Source: Bostrychus sinensis
Taxonomy: Eukaryota; Chordata; Actinopteri; Gobiiformes; Eleotridae
Direction: 5' to 3'
Assembly: GCA_020698575.1 (NCBI GenBank)
Contig: CM036247.1
Coordinates: 421,786-485,785 of the forward strand
Length of the DNA stretch: 64,000 nt
The position numbers were made by a program, and so were the translations under genes. Below the pieces are notes generated by a model that worked only from the letters and a program-made list of their open reading frames with translations, was not told the origin of the DNA and made no database searches. Shown here piece after piece: positions 36,590 through 48,500 of this stretch; position 1 is the stretch's first letter, and each line of letters starts with the position of its first letter.

Positions 36590-39500
36590 GGCCAGAATTA
36601 AATAGTAAATTGCAGTATCAATGCAGTTCATCACCAAAGCTCAATATTATTTTAAAATTAAAATAAAAACTCTGATTGCTGCTTGTGTTTAGTTTGTAGC
36701 TCATGTGGTTTTCTCGCACTTCCGCGGTGTCAGAAAGAAAAGTATATGACTTTTTTTGGAAAGGCAGGGCTCTGAGATCTACCCACACTGCCTTTACGAT
36801 CAACTGATAAATCGCGATCGATGAGTTGACAACCACTGCACTAGCCAGGACCGCCAAACCTAAAACCCGCCAAACCTAAAACCCGCCAAACCTAAAACCC
36901 GCCAAACCTAAAACCCGCCAAACCTAAAACCCGCCAAACCTAAAACCCTGCCAAACCTAAAACCTGCCAAACCTAAAACCCTGCCAAACCTAAAACCCGC
37001 CAAACCTAAAACCCGCCAAACCTAAAACGCGTCAAACCTAAAACCCGCCAAACCTAAACCCCGCCAAACCTAAAACCCGCCAAACCTAAAACCCTGCCAA
37101 ACCTAAAACCTGCCAAACCTAAAACCCGCCAAACCTAAAACGCGTCAAACCTAAAACCCGCCAAACCTAAACCCCGCCAAACCTAAAACCTGCCAAACCT
37201 AAAACCCGCTAATCCTCCCACACAAGCCCAAAGTTAGGTTTTTATCACCACAGTGAGCTTGTGAACTCTTCCTCTGCCTCCTCACCATCGTATAGAAGCA
37301 TTTGTTTTCAGAGTGTGCAGAGGAGGTGTTTGGGTGCAGAGGAGGTGTTTGGGTGCAGAGGAGGTGTTTGTAGAGGAGGTGTTTGGGTGCAGAGGAGGTG
37401 TTTGGGTGCAGAGGAGGTGTTTGGGTGCAGAGGAGGTGTCTGGGTGCAGAGGAGGTGTCTGGGTGCAGAGGAGGTGTTTGGGAGCAGAGGAGGTGTTTGG
37501 GTGCAGAGGAGGTGTTTGGGTGCAGAGGAGGTGTTTGTAGAGGAGGTGTTTGGGTACAGAGGAGGTGTTTGGGTGCAGAGGAGGTGTTTGGGTGCAGAGG
37601 AGGTGTTTGTAGAGGAGGTGTTTGGGTGCAGAGGAGGTGTTTGGGTGCAGAGGAGGTGTTTGGGTGCAGAGGAGGTGTCTGGGTGCAGAGGAGGTGTCTG
37701 GGTGCAGAGGAGGTGTTTGGGTGCAGAGGAGGTGTTTGGGTGCAGAGGAGGTGTTTGTAGAGGAGGTGTTTGGGTGCAGAGGAGGTGTTTGGGTGCAGAG
37801 GAGGTGTTTGGGTGCAGAGGAGGTGTCTGGGTGCAGAGGAGGTGTCTGGGTGCAGAGGAGGTGTTTGGGTGCAGAGGAGGTGTTTGTAGAGGAGGTGTTT
37901 GGGTACAGAGGAGGTGTTTGTAGAGGAGGTGTTTGGGTACAGAGGAGGTGTTTGTAGAGGAGGTGTTTGGGTACAGAGGAGGTGTCTGGGTGCAGAGGAG
38001 GTGTTTGGGAGCAGAGGAGGTGTTTGGGTGCAGAGGAGGTGTTTGGGTGCAGAGGAGGTGTTTGTAGAGGAGGTGTTTGGGAGCAGAGGAGGTGTTTGGG
38101 TGCAGAGGAGGTGTTCGGGTACAGAGGAGGTGTTTGTAGAGGAGGTGTTCGGGAACAGAGGAGGTGTTTGTAGAGGAGGTGTTTGGGTACAGAGGAGGTG
38201 TTTGTAGAGGAGGTGTTCGGGTACAGAGGAGGTGTTTGTAGAGGAGGTGTTCGGGAACAGAGGAGGTGCTTGTAGAGGAGGTGTTTGGGGACAGAGGAGG
38301 TGTTCGGGTACAGAGGAGGTGTTTGTAGAGGAGGTGTTCGGGAGCAGAGGTGTTTGGGTGCAGAGGAGGTGTTCGGGTACAGAGGAGGTGTTTGTAGAGG
38401 AGGTGTTCGGGTACAGAGGAGGTGTTTGTAGAGGAGGTGTTTGGGGACAGAGGAGGTTACCTCCTCCCAGTGTGGTGCTCTCCTGTGGGGGGGCCTCTCC
38501 GGTGCAGGGGCCCAGTCCGGTGTAGGCCTGGACTCTCAGGGAGTACGTGGTTCCTGGCTCCAGGTTCTGGACCTGGTGTCTGTGGGCGGCTCTGGAGACA
38601 GCCTCCTGCAGCTCAGCACTGTCCGGCTCTGGACATGGGACAGAGGACAGGTGAGGGACAAGGACACAGGTGAGGGACAGAGGAGGACAGGCGAGGGACA
38701 GAGGAGGACAGGCGAGGGACAGGGACACAGGTGAGGGACAGAGGAGGACAGGTGAGGGACAGGGACACAGGTGAGGGACAGAGGAGGACAGGCGAGGGAC
38801 AGGGACACAGGTGAGGGACAGAGGAGGACAGGTGAGGGACAGAGGAGGACAGGTGAGGGACAGAGGAGGACAGGCGAGGGACAGGGACACAGGTGAGGGA
38901 CAGAGGAGGACAGGTGAGGGACAGAGGAGGACAGGTGAGGGACAGGGACACAGGTGAGGGACAGAGGAGGACAGGCGAAGGACAGGGACACAGGTGAGGG
39001 ACAGGGACACAGGTGAGGGACAGAGGAGGACAGGCGAGGGACAGAGGAGGACAGGTGAGGGACAGGGACACAGGTGAGGGACAGAGGAGGACAGGCGAGG
39101 GACAGGGACACAGGTGAGGGACAGAGGAGGACAGGTGAGGGACAGAGGAGGACAGGTGAGGGACAGGGACACAGGTGAGGGACAGAGGAGGACAGGCGAG
39201 GGACAGGGACACAGGTGAGGGACAGAGGAGGACAGGCGAGGGACAGGGACACAGGTGAGGGCCAGAGGAGGACAGGCGAGGGACAGGGACACAGGTGAGG
39301 GACAGAGGAGGACAGGCGAGGGACAGGGACACAGGTGAGGGACAGAGGAGGACAGGTGAGGGACAGAGGAGGACAGGTGAGGGACAGGGACACAGGTGAG
39401 GGACAGAGGAGGACAGGCGAGGGACAGGGACACAGGTGAGGGACAGAGGAGGACAGGTGAGGGACAGGGACACAGGTGAGGGACAGAGGAGGACAGGCGA

Positions 39501-42500
39501 GGGACAGGGACACAGGTGAGGGACAGGGACACAGGTGAGGGACAGAGGAGGACAGGCGAGGGACAGAGGAGGACAGGTGAGGGACAGGGACACAGGTGAG
39601 GGACAGAGGAGGACAGGCGAGGGACAGGGACACAGGTGAGGGACAGAGGAGGACAGGTGAGGGACAGAGGAGGACAGGTGAGGGACAGGGACACAGGTGA
39701 GGGACAGAGGAGGACAGGCGAGGGACAGGGACACAGGTGAGGGACAGAGGAGGACAGGCGAGGGACAGGGACACAGGTGAGGGACAGAGGAGGACAGGCG
39801 AGGGACAGGGACACAGGTGAGGGACAGAGGAGGACAGGTGAGGGACAGAGGAGGACAGGTGAGGGACAGGGACACAGGTGAGGGACAGAGGAGGACAGGC
39901 GAGGGACAGGGACACAGGTGAGGGACAGAGGAGGACAGGTGAGGGACAGGGACACAGGTGAGGGACAGAGGAGGACAGGCGAGGGACAGGGACACAGGTG
40001 AGGGACAGGGACACAGGTGAGGGACAGAGGAGGACAGGCGAGGGACAGGGACACAGGCGAGGGACAGGGACACAGGTGAGGGACAGAGGAGGACAGGCGA
40101 GGGACAGGGACACAGGTGAGGGACAGAGGAGGACAGGTGAGGGACACCCCTACCTCCCAGTTTGCGGAAGTGCACCACGAAGCCAATGATGTCCCTGGGC
40201 CCTGGAGCGCCCCCCTGTGGCGCCCCCTCGGGCTGGTCCCAGCTCAGTTCTATGGACGAGGCGCTGAGGGCCTTGGCCTGGAGTCCAGTGGGGCATGATG
40301 GGAAATCTGAGCCCTGCGTCAGGGCCAGTCGTGCACTCGCCTGATTCGTACCTAATGACATAAACAGTGACACGGATCAGGCAGGGCTCAGGTCACACAG
40401 GTGAGCAGCTAGGTACAAATACTGTAGGTGAGAAATGGAGCACAGACAGAACAGAGGTGTATTGTGGGAAGTGTAGTACAGAGAGGTGTATTGTGGGAAG
40501 TGTAGTACCTGCGCTGTTCTCGGCAATGCACTGGTAAATGGCTTCGTCGTCTGCTGTGATTCGAGTGATGGCCAGAGTCCTGCAGCACAGACATTACAGA
40601 GCATTTACCCCCTGACTACAGAGAGCATTTACCCCTGACTACAGAGAGCATTTACACCTGACGACAGAGAGCATTTACACCTGACTACAGAGAGCATTTA
40701 CACCTGACGACAGAGAGCATTTACACCTGACTACAGAGAGCATTTACCCCTGACTACAGAGAGCATTTACCCCCTGACTCACGTGTTGCTGCTGCTGATG
40801 CGGACGTTAGCGTTAGCCTGGAGCAGCCTCCCGTTCTTTAGCCAGGTGAGGTGAGGCTCTGGGACTCCTGCTGCTGTGCAGGTGAAGACTGCACTGCCCC
40901 CTGCAGGACGGGACAGGGACTGCGGCCACTGAGTGAACTCTGGGGGAGCTGCAGAGAAACAGAGGATAATTTAGAGCGCCCCCTGCAGTGCTTAGTGTGA
41001 TCCTGAGCCACTTTTTACTGAGCCAAAATTATTTCTCTCCCATATTTATGGCTCATGTTTAAATTTTTAGGATTTTTTTAGAACCAGCAGAGTTCCAGTA
41101 AGATGGAAGACCGGACAGGCAACTTTCTATGAGCTCTTGGATGAAGATCCTGAATAAAGACATAAAGACCATGTAATTCAACACGGAATATAAAGAACCT
41201 CACTGACTTGGACTCTTAAAAAAGCTTTACAAGGTAAGATTTAAAACTTTCGTCTTGACCTCCGGAAACATTATAAAAAGATGACGCGGGAAAATTCTGA
41301 AACTGCTAGCAAGCCAGCAGTGAGATTGAAGACTGCTACAGACACTGACCACAAACACCAGATGGAAGTTGCAACGACATCTACAAAGAGAAAGTCTCCA
41401 AATAAAAACCCTACGCCTCCAAAAAAGGTCGAGAATGAATGTATTTAGCGCTCAACTTAGAGAGAACTGTCATGGTTGCTAATATCTCAAGACTCACTGA
41501 AATAAACGTGGCAAATGTCAAAAAATGCAATACCAAGCTTCACAAGCCAGAAATAACAGTCCCTGATCCACGTAAACAGAACGATGCACTGAAAGAAAGA
41601 GTACTGGCACTGGAGCGTTACAAAAGGCACTGGGGCTTAAAGATACAAGCACTGAAAGAGAAATACGATGAAAATACATGCAACAAAGGCATTAGCATTT
41701 TGGCTAAAATTGTGCCGCACTGGGCTTGTTTCCTTGAAAGCAGCGTGGACACAGTGTAGCGCCCTGGCAAAAAAGAAGAGGGGAAACACCGACAAATCAT
41801 CTTTCAGATTACAGCGAGAGTTCAACGGCATAACTTCTGGAAAGCAACCAAAAACTCCAAGATATGTAAAAAGCTGGGAATTCACTTCAAACAAGACTTC
41901 TGTCACCAAGATCGAGAGGCTCATGCTGCGGTTTGGCCGAAGTTGGAACAGGCGAGGGCCGCTGTCAAAAAGATCTACTGCGGAGGTCACGTCAGCTTCA
42001 TGAACGGCTGAGAGTGAGCCCAGACGACGACTGCAGCGATGACAGGGTTAGGGTTAGGGTTTGTGTTCCTGTTTTGGGAATTTTGCATTTCACTTTGCAT
42101 TCAGCACTTCATTTTCATGGTTATAAATTATTTATGGTCGAAGTTATGGATTTGAAGTTAAAAGGGACTCCTTAATAGAGCCACCTTTTTTGAGCTAAAA
42201 CACATAACTGTAATTTGTTCCAAATACTTAGTTTAATCTCATGTCCTTTTTCCTTAGTAACTCTTCTTTTGTTTCATTAAATGCAAGGGGTCTTAGAAAT
42301 AATATTAAATGGAAATCGATTTTCTTATTTTGTAAAATTACGAAAGCAACTGTATTCTTCTACAAGAAACACATTCCACTGATGAAGATGATAAACAACA
42401 TTAAAGCACTCAGCCAGAAATACTGCACTTCAAATATAATTTTGGGCGGTGATGGTTCTAAATGAATGGTTTGACAGATCCCCCTCTGAATCTGACACTC

Positions 42501-45500
42501 ATCACCTAAATCCTCTCTTACTTAATTTATGCAAAGAATTCAACCTCTCTGATCCCAGCAAACCCCACTGAAAAACTCTTCTCTTGGATCTATTAAATCA
42601 CGTCTTGATTTTCGGTTAACATCAGATAATAATGCAAGAGTGAACATAAACACAGCTCCGCTGACAGACCACTGCCTTCTACAACTCTCCTTTACTCTTA
42701 AAGATAAAATGTTTCATAACAAGGGTTATTGGAAATTTAATTCATCTCTTCTGTACAGTGAATCATTTTCAACAAAATTACACAAGAAATAGCTAGCATT
42801 TATGATCCAAATATTCATTCAAATATTAGCAAATGGGAATATTTCAAATTTAGAGCTCGTCAAAAGTACAGTAAAATTATAGCAATAATCAGCAAGCAAA
42901 AAGAAGTGGAGACTATTAAAGAAATTAATCATATTTGCAGTAAACCTTCATTAAACGACAGTGATAGACAACGAATGAACGTTTTACAAACTTGTTTAGA
43001 TAACATTTATACCAACAAAGCTAAAGGGGCACACCTCAGGTCTCGTGCCAAGTGGATTGAAAATGTCAAAAAGTACTGCCTACTTTTGTCATCTTGAAAA
43101 AACGGCAAGAGAGGAACTGTATTAAATCTTGAATTATTAGCAAAAATCTTTGCACTGATCCTAAATTAGTATCAAATCAAATCTCAGATTTTTAGTAAAT
43201 TATACTCCTCATCATCCTCAAGGTTAGGTCCTGAGTCTTTCTTTCATTCTATATCCCATTGGATACCCAGAAGTTTGTGATGCCAGTATCACTTTAGAGG
43301 AACTGGATAAAGCGGTGAATGCCTTGTCTCTTGACAAGGCCCCAGGGTTTGACGGTTTAATTTAGCAATTTCTATAAACTTTTTTGGAGTCACATTAGAA
43401 AACCAATTTTGGAGATTGTTAAATGAAGCTGTTGTAAATAGTGCATTGCCTCATTTTATGAAACAAGATCTTACCACTCTAATCCTGGGAAAGATCCCAC
43501 CCTTCTCGACAATTTAAGGCCCATTACGTTGTTAAATAATGACTATAAACTTTAACACACATATTCACAAACAGATTAAAATCTGGTATCGCTCAAATAA
43601 TTTCAGATGCGCAATCATGGTTGCATCCACAACATTTGGCTAATTATCTTCCTTGGTTTCTACAATGTTTCACGCCCTAGAAAACTTTGGTTTTGGAAAC
43701 AATTTTATAAATATAATTAGAATTCTCTTCACAGAGAGTTCAGTATCTTTACCTCATGGTACAACCCAGAGGTTTAATGTAAGTAAAGGCATTAAACAAG
43801 CTCGTCCTATTTCACCTCTCCTCTTTATTGCAGCTGCTGAAAGGCTTTCAATTCTGATTAATAATTGTGACTTTGATAAACTAAATGTGATGGGACAACA
43901 GCTGACACTACAATCTTTATAAAACAATCTAGACAAAATCCCCAAAATTCTTCAAATAACAAATTCTCTAAGGCATCAGGACTTAGCCTTAATATTAAGA
44001 AATGTGAAATCTTACCTTTAAAAGATTGTTCAGTTTCATCTACATTTAATATCCCTATAAAAACGACAACTAAATATCTAGACATGTTTATAACCAACAA
44101 TAATCAAGAAATTGATAACTTGAACATTTGGAATAGAACTGTAAAACTCATTTATTCAAATGGGAGCACAGAGATCTCTCAATTTTTGGTGGAATCTTTG
44201 TGACTAAGATGGAAAGTATGTCTAGAATGATTTATCCTGCTTTCACATTGGCAATGCCTAAAACGGCAATCAAAGCAATTAATCAGATGGATTTTGAACT
44301 TATATGGAAGAAAAAACAACAAGGAAAGCAACCTAAGCCTCTGGAAGAGGGACACTACTCTGAAACTAAAAATCCAAACAAACTCTGGTTTCATATCCCC
44401 AACTAACCTAACCTAACCCTTTCAAAACTGGGTGGTGTTGAATTCCTGCTCAGTTGTGACTTTGACTTTAAAAAACTGTCCATTAAACTTTTTCTATTTC
44501 ACCGACAAGTCCTAATGCACTGGTGAATAATCTATACTCATAACTTCAGCCCTCACAAAAACATTACCATCAGAAATAAATCCTTATATACTGAAAGCTG
44601 GATGGAAAACAAGAAATGGTCTGTCTTACATTTAATGAACAATAGAACTATAATCTCACACAATGAAATCTCTTCTAAATACAAGATAAATATAACACGT
44701 AAAGATTATAAAAAGTAATTTAGGCTATTCCCACAAATACGTTTGTTTTGGCCGTTGCTCAGAAATCTGACTGAAAATCTCTCCAACCCCAACGCGTTTG
44801 ATCAATGGGAAGGAATTCGCTAAAGAAAATTTTCTAAATTCTGAAATGAGGAATTACTTTAGCAAAGCCTTATTCCCATTTACATACAGCCCAAATGAAA
44901 TTTCCCAACATTTCTCCAACCATGAGAGAGAAAAAATTAGAACTACCTACATAAAATTAGCAGTTCCCCCCAAAGCCAAGGAAATTCATTTTTAAATATT
45001 ATCAGGAATTTATCAGAATACGATTTGGAGTTGAATGTAACTGTTTTTGTTTCTGTAACTTAAGAAACTACAGACCACCTTTTCTTTGATTGTATCTAAA
45101 GCATTACTTTTTGGGAAAATGTGCTCTTCTGGCTATTCTCCATAATAAATAATCTAACGGGACATTGTTTTTGGCATCTTGAGAAAGGAAAAGAAATATG
45201 ACCTAATCATAAACGTTGTAACTGTACTTGGAAAGTATTTCATTCATAAATGTAGATTTCTTAAACGTAAATCTCTGTTTTAAACATTCCTCAAAGAACT
45301 TAAGCTATTTATGGAAAAAAGCTGTTACTGTAAAACAATTTATAACTGAATGTAACCTTTTTGACCCCTAGATCTTTGTCTTTTTGTTTGTTTTCTTTTA
45401 TTTTGTTAAAAATTAATCATCTGAGTACTGTATTACTAATATTCGTTTCCTGTGGGCAGTGTTATTGTCATGTTCAATCTGATGAAAGCCATTGTTGTTG

Positions 45501-48500
45501 GATTATTCAATTTGTTAATAACATAAAAAATAAAAAATTAGAACCAGCACAAGGTCCACATGAAACTCAACCTCATGACACACAGAAGGGCCCTGAGCCA
45601 CCAGCTGAGAACCCTCAGTAACTGTAACTCTGCTGATCCAGTTCTGCTTTCCTCTTTGTATTTTATTTAATTTATTTTTTTTTTGTATTGTTTTAATATT
45701 TTATTTTGGTTTTATTATTTTAATTACTTTTATTATTGTTTTTTTTTTATTATATTATAATATATATATACATATACATATAATATATATAACATGTATA
45801 ATATATATATATATATTCCTGTCTTGGTAAGACTTCTTCAGCTCTGATGTGCTCAGTCTAATGCGCAGACATAGCGCCTCCTCCAGGGCCTAACCTTTAT
45901 CTTGCTGTTGACCTCTGACCCTACAGCTGTCACCACGGAAACAATAGACCCCTCCCCCTGAACCCTAAAGGTCAGAGGTCAGGGTCAAGTTCAGCTCAAA
46001 CACCCTCGAGAGTCGGCAAATACAGACAGTGACGAATAAACCCTGACGTTCGCAGTAAAAACATTCTTAAGGAAATAAACTCAGTCAGACGCTAAACAAT
46101 ACACAAACAAAAACATCAGCACCAGATCCATCATTTTCTCAGTGCATTGTGGGAAATAATTCTTTATAATTCCATTGGATAACAGTGAGTGTAGCCCCGC
46201 CCCTTAGGGCTTTAAGAGGAAGAACCTGAGTTTCAGAGCAAAGTAAAAATGGATTAAATCAGAGTTAGGACGACTCAGAGACCGGGGACAAACAAAAACA
46301 CTCTGATCTGTAAACAGGAAATGATTCATCTTTTATTTACAAATCTGTGGCAAAAATGCATTTACAGTTAAAAATATGAAAATGAATTCACTTTGCTCTC
46401 TGTGATGAGGACAGGGGTTAGTGACCTAAAAACAAAAACATAGTGTTTTCTTCATGTTTTATATTTTTAAATGTGACCCAGTGACCTGAAAGGGTTTTAA
46501 GAGGAAGAAAAGGATTTTTTTAAAGAAGGTCTGGTTAAGCTCCTAATTTCTGTCCAACAACTTCCTTACGTTTTATTAATGAGCAGTAATTATGAGTTTA
46601 TTGCGAGGAAAATGGTAGTTATTTGCTAATTAGTGGTAGAATGTGCTTTATAGGTTTATAGGCAAACGCGATAAGTGTGAAAGGAACAGTGTAGTATTTC
46701 ACTGAGCTGGGGGCAGGCTAAATGTCTGTTATGATGATTTTTTGTGTGTGTAGGATACATTTATCACTGTGGACCTTGTTACTGATATAAATGAACAAGT
46801 TTAACATTTGTGAATTTTATTTTTGGATATTTCTGATGAAAATAGCTTATACACGAAAACTGGCTCCTGTCCCATCTGAGAGAAATCATCGCATTCTAGA
46901 ATCTGAAACCAATTAACCACTAACTGTGCTAATTAGCGGACCTTCATTAAAATAAAGTCTTACCAAAACCAGGGCTCGACAGAAACTGGGACAGGCCCAT
47001 GAAGCTCCTCTCTGGGTGAAACCTGAATGTTCTGCTCGTGCCTCGCCGTCTCTGAAGCCTTTGATGAATGGAGTCTGTTCATTAATATTTAAATGAGGCT
47101 CGACTGAACAAAGCCTGGCGTTGACCCCTGACCTCTGACCTCTCTGTCTGAGACGCAGCTGAGCCTTTGTCTGGTTTCATCCACATCACACGCTGGAGAT
47201 TTAGTCTGCGCCTGTCGCTTTAAGAACTGCTTTAGTCCCCCTGAGCTCCACCAGGCGGCGCTGTAGTGCCCCTGAGCCATGTCAGTGTACAGCGCCTCTT
47301 CTGGTTCAGTTTGTGGTTCTCTGTTTCACCAAGTTTTTAAAGTCTTTGTTAGGCCCACTTCCACATTTTAACAGGTTTTAGGTGGATCTGAACACGTTTT
47401 AGGTGGATCTGAACACGTTTTAGGTGGATCTGAACAGGTTTTAGGTGGATCTGAACAGGTTTTAGGTGGATCTGAACAGGTTTTTCGTGGATCTGAGCAG
47501 GTTTTAGGTGGATCTGAACAGGTTTTACGTGGATCTGAGCAGGTTTTAGGTGGATCTGAACAGGTTTTACGTGGATCTGAACAGGTTTTAGGTGGATCTG
47601 AACAGGTTTTAGGTGGATCTGAACAGGTTTTACGTGGATCTGAGCAGGTTTTAGGTGGATCTGAACAGGTTTTACGTGGATCTGAGCAGGTTTTAGGAGG
47701 ATCTCAGCAGGTTTTACGTGGATCTGAGCAGGTTTTAGGTGGATCTGAACAGGTTTTATATGGATCTGAACAGGTTTTAGGAGGATCTGAGCAGGTTTTA
47801 GGTGGATCTGAACAGGTTTTAGGTGGATCTGAGCAGGTTTTTGGTGGATCTGAACAGGTTTTAGGAGGATCTGAACAGGTTTTTGGTGGATCTGAACAGG
47901 TTTTAGGAGGATCTGAACAGGTTTTAGGTGGATCTAAGCAGGTCTTAGCTGGATCTGAGCAGGTTTTAGGTGGATCTGAACAGGTTTTAGGTGGATCTGA
48001 GCAGGTTTTGGGAGGATCTGAACAGGTTTTAGGTGAATCTGAGCAGGTTTTAGGTGGATCTGAGCAGGTTTTAGGAGGATCTGAACAGGTTTTAGGAGGA
48101 TCTGAGCAGGTTTTAGGTGGATCTGAACAGATTTTAGGTGGATCTGAACAGGTTTAAGGAGGATCTGAGCAGGTTTTAGGTGGATCTGAACAGATTTTAG
48201 GTGGATCTGAGCAGGTTTTAGGTGGATCTGAGCAAGTTTTAGGTGGATCTGAACAGATTTTAGGTGGATCTGAGCAGGTTTTAGGTGGATCTGAGCAAGT
48301 TTTAGGTGGATCTGAACAAGTTTTAGGTGGATCTGAGCAGGTTTTAGGTGGATCTGAGCAGGTTTTAGGTGGATCTGAGCAGGTTTTTTTAAGTACCTTG
48401 AACTTGCAGCCGTCCCAGCGCAGTCCTCCTGGTCCTGGTTCCAGGTCTGTTTGCGGAGCAGACGTAGACCCCACTATGGTCCACATTGGCATCAGAGATC

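Larger units (their letters stand above)
35861..36838. mobile_element. hAT (Charlie-like) non-autonomous element carrying nested repeats
   Basis: The left end is CAGTGGTCCTCAACC and the right end, inverted, is CAGTGGTTGTCAACTC. The flanks CTCTAGCT and CACTAGCC match at 6 of 8 bases, fitting an aged 8-bp duplication. It contains (TTTA)n at about 35928-36008 and a SINE at 36278-36595. Confidence 0.7.
41090..45537 (+). mobile_element. L1-type LINE with 12-bp target-site duplication, ORFs broken
   Basis: Flanked by TTAGAACCAGCA at 41078-41089 and 45538-45549, ending in an A-rich tail (ACATAAAAAATAAAAAA). ORF1-type sequence starts at 41281 (MTRENSETASKPAV) and includes LERYKRHWGLKI, but has a stop at about 41446 and shifts. 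ORF2-type sequence starts near 42241 with endonuclease motif LNARGLRNN, RT segments LDKAPGFDG, ITLLNND and RPISPLLFIAAAERL, then MIYPAFTLAMPKTAI, and a CCHC-like stretch near 45035-45100. Many frameshifts and stops. It sits antisense in igdcc3 intron 6. Confidence 0.9.

Noticed and set aside
37199..40373. Minus-strand frames of 525-995 codons rich in Pro/Ser/Leu
   Set aside because: Minisatellite translation running through real igdcc3 exons 9 and 10. Only the exon parts are coding.
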